This document shows positions 33,111 to 47,600 of a stretch of DNA of 64,000 nucleotides, piece after piece. The translations under genes and the position numbers were made by a program. How positions within the stretch are numbered: the stretch's first letter is position 1; every line of letters starts with the position of its first letter. This stretch comes from Saturnia japonica. Lineage: Eukaryota; Arthropoda; Insecta; Lepidoptera; Saturniidae. Under the pieces are notes generated by a model. It searched no databases and had not been told where the DNA came from. It was given only the letters and a program-made list of their open reading frames with translations. The DNA is taken from contig CM065325.1 of the NCBI GenBank assembly GCA_033032175.1, positions 1,764,930 to 1,828,929 on the forward strand. Direction: 5' to 3'.

Positions 33111-33434
33111 TTTTAAGTGTGGAGTTCCTCTATATACCTATGTACCTAATTGGTTTCTGGGAAGTTACTAATTATAAATTAATCACATCATATGTTTTAC
33201 TGAATCAAAAAAACCTGTTTTAGTTTTGCTATGTAATACACGGAGAAAGGCCCAAGCACAATCTTATCAATTAAACTATTGATTTACAGCAGTCGAAAGG
33301 TGATTCAAAATGGAAGCCGTTCCAAGACGAAGGACACTTACCGTACACCATACGCGAAGTTTAACACTTGCCATGGTGGCAAGCTTAATGTTTATAGCAC
33401 ACATATCAACTCGAAAAGGGGTCGTAACAGTTTT

Positions 33435-34195
33435 TTTTTTTTAACTTAGAACTGACTTTACTGTTAGCCTGAAGGGCTCTATCCAAGAACAGAGCCGCTG
33501 ATGGCTTTTACAGCTTTACCGGGCTTGGGGGGCGAACGCTTAAAGCACTCAGCCGCGAAAGCGTGTGCAACAAGCGCGCTAGGGTGCCAAAGTGGCCGGA
33601 CCTCGGCTTGAGCTGTTGCCGCGATTGCAATTAAGTCGTGATCTGACTAATTCTCTATCCGAATAATTCGAGCTAAAGTAACATATACTACATGTTAAAT
33701 TCCATTCAGTATTATTTGTATAAAACTCCATACTACAACGTACGCTAATCGGAATCGTAACGTATTCGCCTCGCCTCTGGACAAGCTCACGAACCGCGGT
33801 GCGGTGCGTAGTCAACTTGCAGTTCCCGCGATTGCGGCTCGACGCCCCCTCGCTTACGTCTCTCCGTACCCGAGGTTACGTTTCTTCGTCCACGCTTGCC
33901 CCTCTCAACCCTCTCACGGCCTACCTGCAGCATATTACTCTTGCAGAACATGCTGTTATTTGTGTTAACCAGCGGTTCAGGGTGGATCAGTATGTGAGTG
34001 ATAGCGATTTCGGGATGTTTGCATCCACTAAATTATTATTATTGTTTTATATTAACACTTGTATAATTGGAAAAAAAGATATACCCGATCGAGTTTTTTA
34101 CCGGTTCTTCTCGATGACTGGGATATTTTCCGAACCGGCAGTAGTGTTTTAACGTTCACATGTGCCTTCTTAGGGCCTAAATTGAGTAAAGTTTT
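33435..34195 (+). repeat. LINE-associated 3' region, most complete copy
   Basis: About 760 bp with three copies here: this one, 55480-56105 (plus) and 25155-25495 (minus). It begins after a T-tract with GAGCCGCTGATGGCTTTTAC and ends CTTCTTAGGGCCTAAATTGA. In the 55.5-kb copy it directly follows a LINE coding end, so it is probably that LINE's 3' UTR. Confidence 0.6.
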
Positions 34196-34199
34196 TTTT

Positions 34200-34740
34200 T
34201 AATTTTTATTTTGGTCGGGGAGCCGCATGCTCGGTGTGGCCTAGCCGTAGCTGAATTGACTCCCGAAGCTGCTCATCCGCCGTGGTTACGTGCTTACGGT
34301 GGTTGACGCCTGGTTGAAGGCGAAGCGAAAGGCGATACGGTAACGATCCCTTTCCGAGTTGATATATCTGCTATGACCCTTAGGCATGTCGCGTTTCGAA
34401 TTCAACCGACCTATATCCAGTAATCTTACAATCTTAGGTATCTGTATCCAACTGGGTTGCCACCACCATTCACAAGAGTGGTAGGCCATAGAGAAATTTC
34501 TTTGGAGATTGGAATACCTCCACCCTGCGTACCAAGCAAATTTCCGGGGGGGTTTACCAGCCAGCTAATCAACATGAAAAGAATAAAAATTGTGGGCAAT
34601 GATTTTTGTAATGTAGATAGTACCCCCTTAACTACGCCTATGGCGGTGGGTAGGGTTTCTAGAGCTCCTTGGGGTAGGGGTGGTCAGGGTCGGTACCATC
34701 GGGCGGGCCCTATGATTGTCTGCCATCTTGGTTGTATAAA
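34200..34740. other. GC-rich block of unknown origin
   Basis: Its base composition is clearly richer in G and C than the surroundings, and it is absent from the matching position of the duplicated flank near 61-62 kb. No coding similarity was recognised. It is probably part of a mobile element I cannot place. Confidence 0.35.
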
Positions 34741-34764
34741 AAACTGTCACAGTGACTCACTTGC

Positions 34765-35030
34765 TTACCATTAGGTTCAGTGCAAGTCACTTTGTCGTGC
34801 TACTATATAATACCGTTACATTTTATAACCTATAGTAGGTATCGTACGGTGTATTTTATGTTAATTTTTGGAGAATGATTTTACAGTTGTTCTTTCAAAC
34901 TGCAAATCTAGTAAGAACCATAAAACCCAATGGGGACCAATATTACGTATTTAGAACACAATGGATCTCATATATTAAAAACAATTTTCACTTAAAGTTA
35001 TCATTTTTAAATAAAATATTTGATTGCATC
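34765..35030. other. Conserved flank shared with 62060-62330
   Basis: TCTTTCAAACTGCAAATCTA, AGAACCATAAAACCCAATGG and CACTTAAAGTTATCATTTTT match the region downstream of the second asparaginase copy. It is part of the segmental duplication. Confidence 0.7.
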
Positions 35031-35121
35031 TGATATTTATTTATTGTTAATTTAAATTTTTTCCGAAGTTTATGATTATTGATAAAACAATTATTAGCGT
35101 GAGTAAATGTTACGTGTTATA

Positions 35122-35616
35122 TTAGGTCCTTACATGTGAAATTGGCGTTTTGTTGAACTGGTCATTTTGATCTCAAATATCTAGCGTTAAAAAGCTAGCC
35201 CTTAAACAACCGAGACTGGTCAATATTTCAAGCCCACTGCTGCTTCAGAACAACGCTAGACCCCATACTTTACGACCGACGGTCGCTAAATTAGAACTGC
35301 GGTTGGAATGTCTCGGAAACCCACCATATTCCCCGGACATTGCTCCAACAGATTACCACTTTTTTCGAAATTTGGACAAATTCCTGCAACGAAAATAAAT
35401 TCAATTCCGATGAGGCTGTCCAAACTGCCTTCAAAGATTTTATTGATTCTTGCTCCCACAATTTTTTCAGCAATGGAATTAATGAACTACCTATAAAATG
35501 GCGAAAGTGCATAGATAATAATGGTACATACTTATTGATGAAATGTATAATTTCATAATATTTTTTTCATTTTACTTTTACCATATAAAACGCTAATTTC
35601 ATATGTAAGGGCCTAA
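35122..35616 (+). mobile_element. Internally deleted mariner (non-autonomous)
   Basis: 495 bp with terminal repeats of about 30 bp differing at three positions (TTAGGTCCTTACATGTGAAA against TTAGGCCCTTACATATGAAA) and TA on the left side. It keeps short 5' and C-terminal transposase segments (a NPPYSPDIAPTDY-like block in broken frames) and lacks the middle. The same family supplies 6082-7105. It is inserted just downstream of the asparaginase stop codon. Confidence 0.85.
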
Positions 35617-35647
35617 AACTTATTTATCCAATGATATTGTGACTAAG

Positions 35648-38600
35648 CTATTCAAACAGTGACACCAAATCATTCCTGTTCAGTTTACGTGCGTAATCGA
35701 CTGGAGTGTTGCCGAGGATATCCTTCGTGTCTTTAGTGACACCATTATCGATCAAAAATTTCACAGCATTAGGACGGTTGAACAACACAGCCTAAAAATA
35801 AAAAAAATAAAACCATGATTGTTTAAATTTCACAGACAATCTGTTATCCAGATGAAAAAGAATAATCTTTAGACAAATATTTATTAGAGTCAAAAATGCC
35901 TTACGACCATGCCCACGAAGTTTTTAGCGGGATCTTGAAGTGACATGTTTTGGTTTTTATTTTTAATTCAATAACTTTGGTTGTTGACCCTGTATTATGT
36001 AATACTGGTGGCGTTTTAAGTGATATAGTTTGGTGTTTGTGCATAATTGAAGTGGATTATAAATATAAGCTGAAAGCATTCATTCTGAGATCCCACAAAT
36101 TCTTCCTAGAAAGTTCTAACAAGGGAGCCACCATCTTGTTAGGATACTAAATCGTCATAACACATGACTCTATAATTCAATCGATAATGGCAGTAATGGT
36201 CTTCATTAAAAAGGACCGGTTGTCAAGTTAGGAAGAAGAAGAAGAAGACCATGCCCACAATGTACCAACTAAAAATGCATAAATGTGGGAAAAAAAACAT
36301 TATTAATGCATTTATCACCGTAATCTATCGAAATATATTAACTTTAAATTCATAAAATTATATGACAATTTTTGTCTTTTATTTAAAGATGCAATATCAT
36401 TTTCCATTCTTCAAAAACGCGAAACGGTAACCGCCGTAGTTCTTATTTGACGTCATTATAATTAAAGTAAACGTCATACTGGGTTACATAGAATTATGAA
36501 CTCGGCGTATTAGAGTAAGCGGACTTTATTACTCTATGCTGGGTTATCAAATATATTTTACGTTCATAAAATCATCATCTAGTAATGGCGGTTGAAATTA
36601 AAGTTTATGAATAGGACGGCGTTTAGTTATATTCTTAGAAATGTATGAATATGTAGGACACTTAATAAATAGTGAGTAATATAATATTATTATTATTTCT
36701 CAGTAAAGGAATCACAATATTTTTATTAATACTTTCCTATTATTGAAGTACCTAATAATAAAGTGCAGAAATAAATTTCAATCAATATAGCTACTAGTAA
36801 TAAGTGGGTACTGATTATAGTTTGAAATATTTCTAACATATTGAAAACATGTCTTAGCTAATTCAATGATAGATGTGTTAGTATATAATAAATTTATGAT
36901 TTCAATTATCTTCACTTGACATTGCTAATTAAAAAACTTTGTTCCAAGCTTATAAATCTCAGCTTGATTGTTAATATTTAGTGACGTCACAAACCCAAGC
37001 ATCATGGTGGCTAGCGATTTCGCGAAGAAATTTTATATATAAAAATAAAATGTCATTTTAAAGCATTAATTTATTTTATAAAACTTGAAATGCAAATATA
37101 ATAAATACCTAAAAGATAGGAATATGATAAGATAGGATATAGAATAGAAAGAATATAGAAATACCTTATTAATATATAAGGTATGTGAAATATCCAAACT
37201 GACCTTATGCAGCGGCGTCTGGTGCATCTCGTCCGGTACATTCAGGTCAGCTCCCGCTATCTTCAACGATTCGAGTTTCTTAATGATGCCGGCTTTGGTA
37301 GCTAAAGATACCATCTCCGCCACCTGCTTAGAGTCTGCCCTCGCGAAATGTGCTCCACATTTCATTAGTAAGCTTATAATACTGGAATCGTCTCGTTCAA
37401 TCGCGGTCATCAGTGGGCCTTCACCATTTCTAAAAGGTTTATATTAAGAAGTGCCGCATAATATCTGAGACATTAAAACACATGAAGTACCGTGCTGAAT
37501 GACAAAAAGGAAAAGGCGATAATTGGGTAATTGGGCGATAATTCTTTTTATATTATATTTAGTATTTTGGCTATAATTTCACCTGATATTAAATAATGAT
37601 ATGGCCCAAGATGGTAACATAATAAGCATAGTAGGAAAGTGACAGCTGACTGTGCAGCTGATGGAACACCCCGATAGGAGCTTGGTGACAGATTTTTAAC
37701 TTATGGCAGCTAGCTAAATGGACATTAGAAATTACTCTATCACCTATGGTTTTATAACGATGTTTCCTACCATCGAAAGCTCGTGGTTATTGTAGGGATT
37801 CGAATACTCACGTCGAGCGACGTAAATGCTACCACTGAATCATAGCAATATAATCTTAATCAAGAAAACAATAAAATGTAAAAAGAAGAAGTGGAAACTT
37901 ATGTAAAGTTCAATGCACTCTATTACATTACACATACTTACCTAGTCTTGGAGTGAACATTTGCTCCATTCTTTAATAAATATTCTACGATATGTACGTA
38001 GCCCTTGGCAATTGCTTCGTGGAGAGGTGTCCTCCCTTCCAAATCTTGCACGTTTACATCAGCTCCCATTTCTTTGAACAAAATTTTACTAATAATATAT
38101 AACTAACGTGTTTGAGCGCGCAAATCTCTGGAATTAGCGGTACGATTTAAATAATTATTTTTGTGTTTTATAGCCCATTTATTGAGTAAGGTTATTAGCT
38201 ATAACTTTAACTTCACGCTACAATCGTAAGGAGCGGAACATTAACCATGAACATCAAGTAATCTAGCAAACTGTAAGCAATGTACACGGGTTTTGGATCA
38301 CAGGCTGTAAATGTTCTAAGCCAGGTATGGGAAAAGCATGGCCCGCGAAAGACTTTAATCCGGCCCGCCAATGTCTCTACTAAAGTTTTTTTTAAATATA
38401 AATACTTAAGTAGGTACTAAGTTTTTAAATATCTATTTATTAAATTTTGAAAGATTTAAAAACACTTTATTTTATGTTCTGGCCCCTACTGAAAAACGTT
38501 TACCCACCCCTGTTCTAAGCCATATCAACCCTAGGTTTGGATGACTACTAAAATAATGAATCGGCTAGTGGCGCTTATAACACTATATTATTATTATTGT

Positions 38601-41600
38601 TTCCGAAATAAGGTTTAATATACTTACATGCTTTTATAAGCTAAAATAAATTTATAACAATATATATATATATATATATACACTAGCGGTATGCCCGCGG
38701 CTCCGTACGCGTTTATAGTAACTCAGTAGTTATTTACATCCCGTAACTTTATTTTTACCTATATTGTTGACAATTCATATGTCGTATCAATTGAGGAATG
38801 CCGTGTATTTCCCGTGTACAATTTTCATCAAATAATTCTTTTTATTTCTTTGTTACCAAAAACCATGACGGAAGACATGACGGGTTCTTTATACAAACTA
38901 TCACCCAAGTTTTATTTTCACCATATGTGAAATAACACAATGAAATGATTAACTTTTAGCAAAACTGTATAATCCAGATCATTTACAATAGGTATGTCGC
39001 TTAGAATATATAAACTCCCGCGAGCCACGATTAACAGCGCACGTCAATTATAACAGTAATTATACCGCACTGCGTATTAAACAGTTTATATACACTTCAG
39101 CCAAATTTAAAAAGAATACTGGACTATCATTGAATAGGTAATTATTAGAAATACAATACATTTCTTATTAAGTATAGGCAATCAACAAACTGGTTGGTAT
39201 GGCAGCCGATGTCATTCCACCATTATCGCGCATGCGCATTTGGTATTCCCATATTTTGATCATAGAAACTTTCATCCCCTATTTTCTACCCTTAAAGTTT
39301 TATTTTCGCTACAAAAAGTACCCTATGTCCTTTCCCAAGGTCCAATATATCTCTATACCTAAATTCATCAAAGTTGGTTCAGCGGTCTAGGCGTGAAAAC
39401 GTAACAGAGAGACAGAGAGACAGAGTTACTTTCGCATTTATAATATTACGTATGGATATTAGGGTAGATCAAAAAACCCATTGTTTTTTTATTTTACTTC
39501 TCGCATGAAAATATGTTACATTAACACGATTTAAGAATAATAATAATATAAATAAAACTCTTTAAGTTTTTAAATATTTTTTTATTTTAAAAAGTTTAAA
39601 TTTTAAAATTTACCTAATAATAATACCCATACTATCAATATTGTATCGTATACCCAGGATCGTCATACAATTGCGATATTGAAATTTTCTATACATATAA
39701 AATGCTTTATCCTGAATGACTGACGGATCAACGCACAGCCTAAACCGCTGATCATAGAGATCTGAAACTTGGAGGGTGTGTTCTTTGTACGACGTAGTCA
39801 TAGGATAACAAAGGATTTTCCGAAATTCAACCCCTAAGGAGGTGAAAAGGGGGGCAATGTTTGTATGGAACAACGTGATTCCTTGGTCCAATCTACTTCA
39901 AATTTTGCATAAACATTAGAAAGTTATTTTGGCGGTGATTTGCTTCGAAGTTGATATCAATACTCCTTAAAGCTTTTAATTTAATTTACATTTTATATTG
40001 ACACATGTTTGAAAACTCAATCCGATTTTATTCAAAAAAGGTTGAACTTACTTAAAAACATAAGCAAATACTCTTTAAAATTGGAATGTCTCGAAAGTCA
40101 CCGTAATATATTAGTGCCTCATTTGAAGGTTTCTAAGCTTAAAGAGGTTATGGGCTTTGAGGACACGGCCTCATAGGGACGTAGAGTTCGAAATTCGAAA
40201 TGGTAAGGACTAGAACATTTGATTATAAATTATACGACTCAATCCATATTTAAAAAAAATACCATGTAAAATCAATTCTAATACTAATAATATAATAAAG
40301 CGGAAAAGTTTTTTGTTTGTTTGTTTGTTTAAACACGCTAATCTCTGGAACTACCAGTCGGATTCGAAAAATTATTTTTTATATGATAGCCAGACACGAA
40401 GAATAGTATAGATTATACTGTGATAACATTGTGTTATATAACATTAGGCTACAGTTTCTAGCTAGCCTTAAATATTGATTTTTGTTACGTAAATCGGAAG
40501 TCGAAGTCCTCGCGAACTGCTTTAGCCGCATGCGCTGGATTAATGGTTAATGATGCGTCAATACAATGCTCTACAAAGATATTTGCCATTAGTATATATA
40601 AAAAAAGTCAGCGATAGCACATATCTATCTCTTATACATGAGCCACAATAAGATATTTTGCAATTTTTTTTTTGTTGAAGATTAAAAATTAATTTATGAG
40701 CATTATTTTTAAGCATGGCATATTAATTAATCCTTACAAACAAAAGTTACTTTATCATAAAGACAATTTATAATGAAGATAAACAATGTGTTTTACAGCA
40801 TGTTACTTGGACGCATATTTTGAAAGATAATACAAAAATAAAATAATTCAACACTCGGCTCGGGTCTTTAGGTCTATAGTAGTTAGCGGCGCCAACAAGC
40901 CGTGCCATGCCGCGATGTGGTACCAGATTAAAAATATTGTCTATACTGAAGTATTATAAATAACTAATCAGTGATTTCTTATAAATTATATGCGGGTAAA
41001 ACCACAGGGCACAGCTATTCATAATATAAAATACATATTATCAATATTTGTTACTGGAAATCATATTAATGGTCGCAAAGTTATGAATAGCGAAATATGA
41101 TCTAAGTACCTGAATACTACCTAATACATAATATTACTTTAAAAACAGTCATTTTTAAGCATTAAATATTTTTGGTGAAAAAAAAATTAGAAATATTTTA
41201 TTGTTTTGGACTCTGTACTCTACATAAATGTTATCCGAGACAATTGTCATGTTAACTCGCTCGGCTTGTAAATGTGTACACCGCCACAGTTTACAGAGCT
41301 AAGATAAATGAAAAGCTATTCGCAGTAGTGACCACTTTGCGTCAATTAAACTGATTCAAACATTCAGTTCAATCCACAAAAAAACGCTTATTTTATTAAT
41401 TAATACTAGAATAACAACCGTCTAAAAAAAACTGAAACAAACCTAGAAACTTTTTCACAGCGCCTTCATCGTTATGCTCGATACCGTAAAGGAGTAATGA
41501 AGAAATAACCTTCTCCGTTACTTCTTTCAACTTCTTCGGCGACTGGACGTTGAGGCTCGTAGCGAGCGCTTGTTTAAGGGTTTGATCCTAAATTCAAAAA

Positions 41601-44600
41601 CAGTATATATGAGTATGTAACTTATTTTTTTGTTGTTATTTATTAATATAAATATATGGAAGTTGGTACAACTACAATCGTAGAAAGCGAAATCTCAAGT
41701 GTAGCTACCGTAACTCAGCCATAAATGATATGGATTTTCAACTGTTGCATTGGTTAATTAACCAAAGAAGAATGAGGACCTAACCTAAACAAATTAACAC
41801 TATAGTACGCTTGCATAATCAAGAGGTCAACAATATTCTAAGGGATAAAACCACGTCGTTCAATGCAAATTAAATTCACAAGTCATTTGATTCGCAAAGA
41901 TGATTGCCAATTATATACGTCCAATACATATATCACACCTCTTTCCCGACGAGGTAGGCAGAAACCACGTCCTTACACTTTCTACGATCCTGGCATACAT
42001 CTTTCGCTTCTTCAATATTCGTCAAACTTTTCATGCACGCTCATCGGTTTAGAGGACTCTTGACCTGAGCTTTCAGAACGTTCCCATTCACACACGTTTT
42101 ATAAATCTCTCCAGTCATTCTTCTTTCACTCATCCCCTCTATATACCCGAACCACCTAAGCATCTCTTTCTCAATCCTTGAGACTATATCTTCTTACACA
42201 CCACAAAGTTCTGTTATCACAATATTTTTTATCCTGTCACTTAATTTCACTCCTAATATACTCCTTAGCGCTCTCATTTCTACTGAATTAATTCTACTTC
42301 AAATTTAAATGTTTTAAATTTTATACTATAAATATATATACTTCAAATTTTCTCCTTCTTTGCTACGATTGATATAGTAAAAATAATTGCTTTTTGTTCT
42401 TCACTGTAGTAGAAGAGAAATACGTAAAATACATAATTATATTGATCGAATTACCGTAACATCAATGGAAGAAAGATTTGTTAACTCTCCCCTTATGTTC
42501 GTAACCATCATCTAGAATGAAAACGGAATAAATTATACACACTTGAAGCAAATAATTCGTACTAAAATAGTTTTAATACTTCATGAATTATCAGAATGAG
42601 AAAAGATAAATTAATTATGAACATAACTATTTTAATGATATTACTTTCATTTTATTATAAAAAAGGTTTATTGACAAAATAATTTTACTATCACATTAAT
42701 TTTAAACTTTTTTTTCGGTAGCGGTAAAAATGAAATTTTTAAAAATATATGCCACAAAAAAACCTTTAAAATAATATGTTGAATAAACAGATAATACGTC
42801 TGTATAATTGTGTTTTATATGTTACCTCGGTTTTCTCCTTGTATGTGAGATCAGTTTTGGTCAATACATAGGATAATTTAGTGAGCGCAGCCTCTGGTGT
42901 CATGTCGTATCCACACACAGCTCCGTATTTAGCTATCAGCTAAAATATAATATTATTTAAGAAGCATACAAACGTAAGACTACTAACTAATTCCAACCTA
43001 CATCCGTATGCATCTTAAATATAGGTTAGCACTTACAGAACTATCCTATAATTAAGATTTATTATTAACATTTATTTTGTCACAAAGACGTCTGTCTATA
43101 AACCTTAAGTATTTTTTGTATGGAAAAATATTAGAGATTAAGTGGAAAAATATTTTTGTGTGCTTTACCGTAACGTCTTGCCCTGAAGCATGTAGCTTGA
43201 TTGTTTTCATATACACAAAATAACAGTGTGTAATCGATAACAATGTTAAAATTATGTTAAAATCGTTAGTTTAAATGAACTTAAAATTAAGTAAGAAAAT
43301 GGGCTAAATAAATGAGATGATTTATCAATAAGTTTGTTTTCCAGTAAACTAAAATACTATCAATAACATTATTATATAAAAATCAAGCTATTTAAAATAT
43401 CTACAATCGTATCACTTTCAAATGTAACTTTATAATTTATTGTGTATAAATTATTGTTATAACCCAAACTAAGTATTCTCTTACATAACATAAGAAAAAA
43501 TCTGTCATTTATGTCCCTTAGGTAGAAGCTTTGATTTAAGTTCTTAAGACATCATCTACTCAAAGACCGAAATTTCTCGTGCGTGACAGAGCGTCTAATG
43601 TAACATGGCAGTTGTTGTGGTAATATAACATAGTAATTATAATGCACTAAATTAATTTTCACTCACTTGACCAGTCTCGTATAAAGCAGACACAGATCCG
43701 GTGTAGCACTGAGTTATTACGACTACAATGACGCCTCTTCGTACTGCTTCAGCGATAATGTCCATAATATCCTCTCGGTTCGAAGGGACGTTGCCAGCTC
43801 CATAGCTTTCCAACACAACACCTTTGTATCGAAAATCGAAAAAATATAAATACAGTAAGCTCTCAGTGGGATCTTGGTATGTATGTGGTGGTTTTTATGT
43901 TAATTCATAAACTTATATAGTTTTGGCAGTATTTTATGTGATTTAGTTTGATTATTGTGCACTAGTGAAGTCAAATAGGCATAAATAATAAGTTGCCACA
44001 AAAACAGATTTTATTTGCCTCTGTTTGACAGTTTTAACCAGGAAGCCGCTATCTTCTTAGAGCTTTATTTAAACACTACCTGTGTCCGCGTGGTATATTT
44101 CAACTATGAAAAACAGCAACTAATAAAAAATCCTCACCTCATCTGACTATATTTGATTACTAGGTACGGCTTTACCCAAGCAAAATAATTTTAAATATTA
44201 ACCGATATTGTCTAAAAGACTTACGGGCTGAGTAGTTCAATATAAAAATGTAAAGTTTTGCAATCATTCCGAAAAAGTTAAGTTCATATTTTATTAACTA
44301 TATTTTTGTTAACCTTTAATATCCAGTGAAATAATGACATTAATGATGTATTATAGTATCCATATTTAGTGTAATTTAATAACATCTCGATAGCGGAAAA
44401 GTACCACACAACGACATCTATCGCAGAAATAAAGATCGAAATAGACTGAACTGTAAAATGAATAAGTAACAGAGTTATTTTAAAAATTTTAAAAACCGTT
44501 TTTGAAATCTGGAAAATAAATAAATCCAGTCTTAAACTAATAATACGCATTCATACAGAAAATATATTTAAGTGTGACAATAATTATCAAGCCAATTTCG

Positions 44601-47600
44601 TGATATTTTTAATTCAGGATATACCTGACATGAAAATTATTTCGTAACTGTATATTGTGATATTTATATCACATACAATGTATAGATATAGTGTTATTAA
44701 TATCAACTTTCTTTGTTATAATAAGTCACAACATTTAAAACTAATAATCCAACCGTATAGCGCCATCTATGAATACACCTGAAAGATACATACGTTTTCA
44801 TTTATTCTCTTTATTGAAAATTTTGTGACTATAAAATAGTTTGGATTAATTTCATATTATTTCACTTTATTACATTTAATATTTGAAATATATTACAGAA
44901 TAAAATTACATATACATACATTCCATTTTATATATAAACAGCTTAAACGTAATTTAAATACTTTAGAAATGTCCATACTAGTAAAATGGCATCCAGTATG
45001 TACCTGCAGACTATAAACTACAATCATACAAAATTTGACCCAATTCGGTCCAGTTATTTCTGGGTGATTGGCATACAAACTATCAGACAGACAAAAAATT
45101 TATAAGTGTTGAAATCTTTTCTGTCAATGGTTCTAAAGCTTTCCGTGGTATTTGTTCTCAAATATCTTTAATGTACAGATTTTGATTCTCTACTCTTTTA
45201 CAAGCACTTACAACTAAATATGTTCTGGCAACCGCACTTAGAGCCACTCCCCCCACTAGGCTCAGCGTGTTACCATCTTGGGTCACATCGTTACTTAGAC
45301 ACAAGGTGAGATTTTAGCTAAACGCTAAACCTATAAAGAATTTAAAAAAAAAGAAAATGTAATATAGGCGAACATCATTAAAGATACATGTTACAGACTA
45401 TGTCATAAACCGCTGAAAATTTTACTCTGATTATTTTACCTTCGATAGGAGGTTGACAAAAAGCCTTAATGATCTCAGCGCTTATACTCGGAAATATTCG
45501 CAGCAAGCCAACATTCTTCGACATGCTGGCGTGGAGGTGAAACTTCTCGATGGCATTCGGTTTGAATATAGCCAATTTGTTAACCTCCATGTCGATTCCC
45601 ACTTCGACGATAGGCACAAAGTTCGGGGAGTTGAAAGCATGCAATTGATTTACCGACATCTTTCGAGTCCTACCAAGGATATTTTTAAAATAGTTATTAA
45701 AAAACCACTGCAGAAACACCTATTTTTTAATATTATCACTGTGCCTGGTTATAAGCAGAGTACAAAACAAAAACAGTGGCGACCACCAGTCATCGCTGTC
45801 ATGCAATTGGATGTACACTGACTTATTTAAATTTTGAAGGACGCGTCACATTTAGGCACTTTTTTACGTGATAGAGAGGAAAAATATAAAGTAGACAAAA
45901 GGAGAAAGATAGCTATACATATATTAATGCTAGTTGACACTAGGTCATACCAAGAGTTCTAGGATTTATATTGGCACATATATTTCAATGATTATTAATA
46001 GTTTAAATAGATGTGGTATTGTAAACTGTAGAGTGTAGATCAGTATAGTACTTTTAAAATGTTGGTATCAAAATTTCGTTTTATTTAATAATCGTTTTTA
46101 TTATCCATTGTTTTATATTATATCTGTATATATATCGTTTTTTTTATACGTCAAATGTTTCAAGCGGTTACTGTAGCTTATGAACTCTTGTAACACCAAA
46201 GTATCACTAGCACACTTTCCTCAAAGAGCTCTGGAAACTCCACTCACTGCATTAACACAACGCAAGGTTATTTGGCTACGATTTTCTGTAGAGTGGAGAT
46301 ATTACACTAGTCGGGCTTCCTCAAGAAGAGAGAACCATCGGACCACCATCTTCAGTCTCCAACCGTCTTTTTCTTCTTCAACCGTCTTTCCACCATCGGA
46401 CGACAAGAGACACGGCGAAGCGTCATCGATTTATGGTAGATATTACACCAGTACGCACAAAGCGTTTAGCTTGCACATTTATAATGCGCACCGCTAAAGA
46501 GTGGCACACTTTGCCGGATTTTGTATTTCCCGATAATTATAACCTGAGTATCTTCAAGTCTCGAGTGAATAGGTACCTTCTAGGTAAGCGTGCTCCATCG
46601 TAGACCACATCATCACTTACAATCAGGCGAGATAGTAGTCTAATGCAAGCCAATCCATAGTAAAAAAAGAGAAATATCCAAAAATATTTCTCTGTTCCCT
46701 GTCTCACAAATTTTTTTAAAATAAATTTAACTACATATTTTAAATCTACATACCTATTTCCTCTAAGCAGCTTACTGCCAAAGAAGATGGTTACCTCAGG
46801 AATGTTTAGACCACCAGCGATCAACAACGAACAAACAAAGTTGTCAACACCATCGCTTCGAGATTCAAATATAGGTATCTACAACATATCTATTTATGTA
46901 AAAAGTAATATATGTCCGTAAATATGATAGATAAATTTTGGTATATGGTCTTTCTTTGACATATTATAGGGTGCTTGCCTACAAAATATTTTACGTTTTA
47001 TGTGGCTCACAATTTATAATAATATTGTAAGCTCCATGGGCTAAGAAAATGCCGTAATATTGCGCGGAAATAATTTATTCGTACTCAGTGAAACAAAATA
47101 CAATAAACTCACTACACCGATCTTCACTATACTGTGGTCCTACTATAGTACCTTTCTATAAGGTCTTATTCAGATTTCTTCCCTTTTATCGCTTGTTGTT
47201 TCCACTTTGTTGTTCACAACAGAACTGTCCTGGCTTGAAACTCGGCTCGCTTATATACCAAAATGAAACGGGTCTCTATTTTTATTTTAGACCATTGTTT
47301 GTTGGATGACGATTATGTTATTACTACCTACGAATAAATACTGGACGTTTCGAGTACATTCTCGACGATTCCAGATCGTAACAATATATTATATTATGAC
47401 GTATACTTTATATAATTAAGAAAGGATTAATTATTCTTCAAATTTTATAAAAGAAAACCTGAGATCCAGTAAGGACGACTGCCTTCCCTATATTCTCGAA
47501 CATGAACGATAGGGCAGATGCTGTGTAGCTAAGGGTATCAGTACCGTGAAGCACAACGAAACCATCGTATTCCTCGTAGTTTTTCTAAAATAAACACGTT

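Noticed and set aside
34457..34774. Open frame of 105 aa in the GC-rich block
   Set aside because: Low-complexity composition, no recognisable family, and GC-rich sequence gives long chance frames.
39610..39891. Open frame of 93 aa as a gene
   Set aside because: It covers a widely dispersed repeat and has no splice or family support.
46180..46497. Open frame of 105 aa as a gene
   Set aside because: It spans a SINE-like block and runs out of frame with the real LINE coding end.
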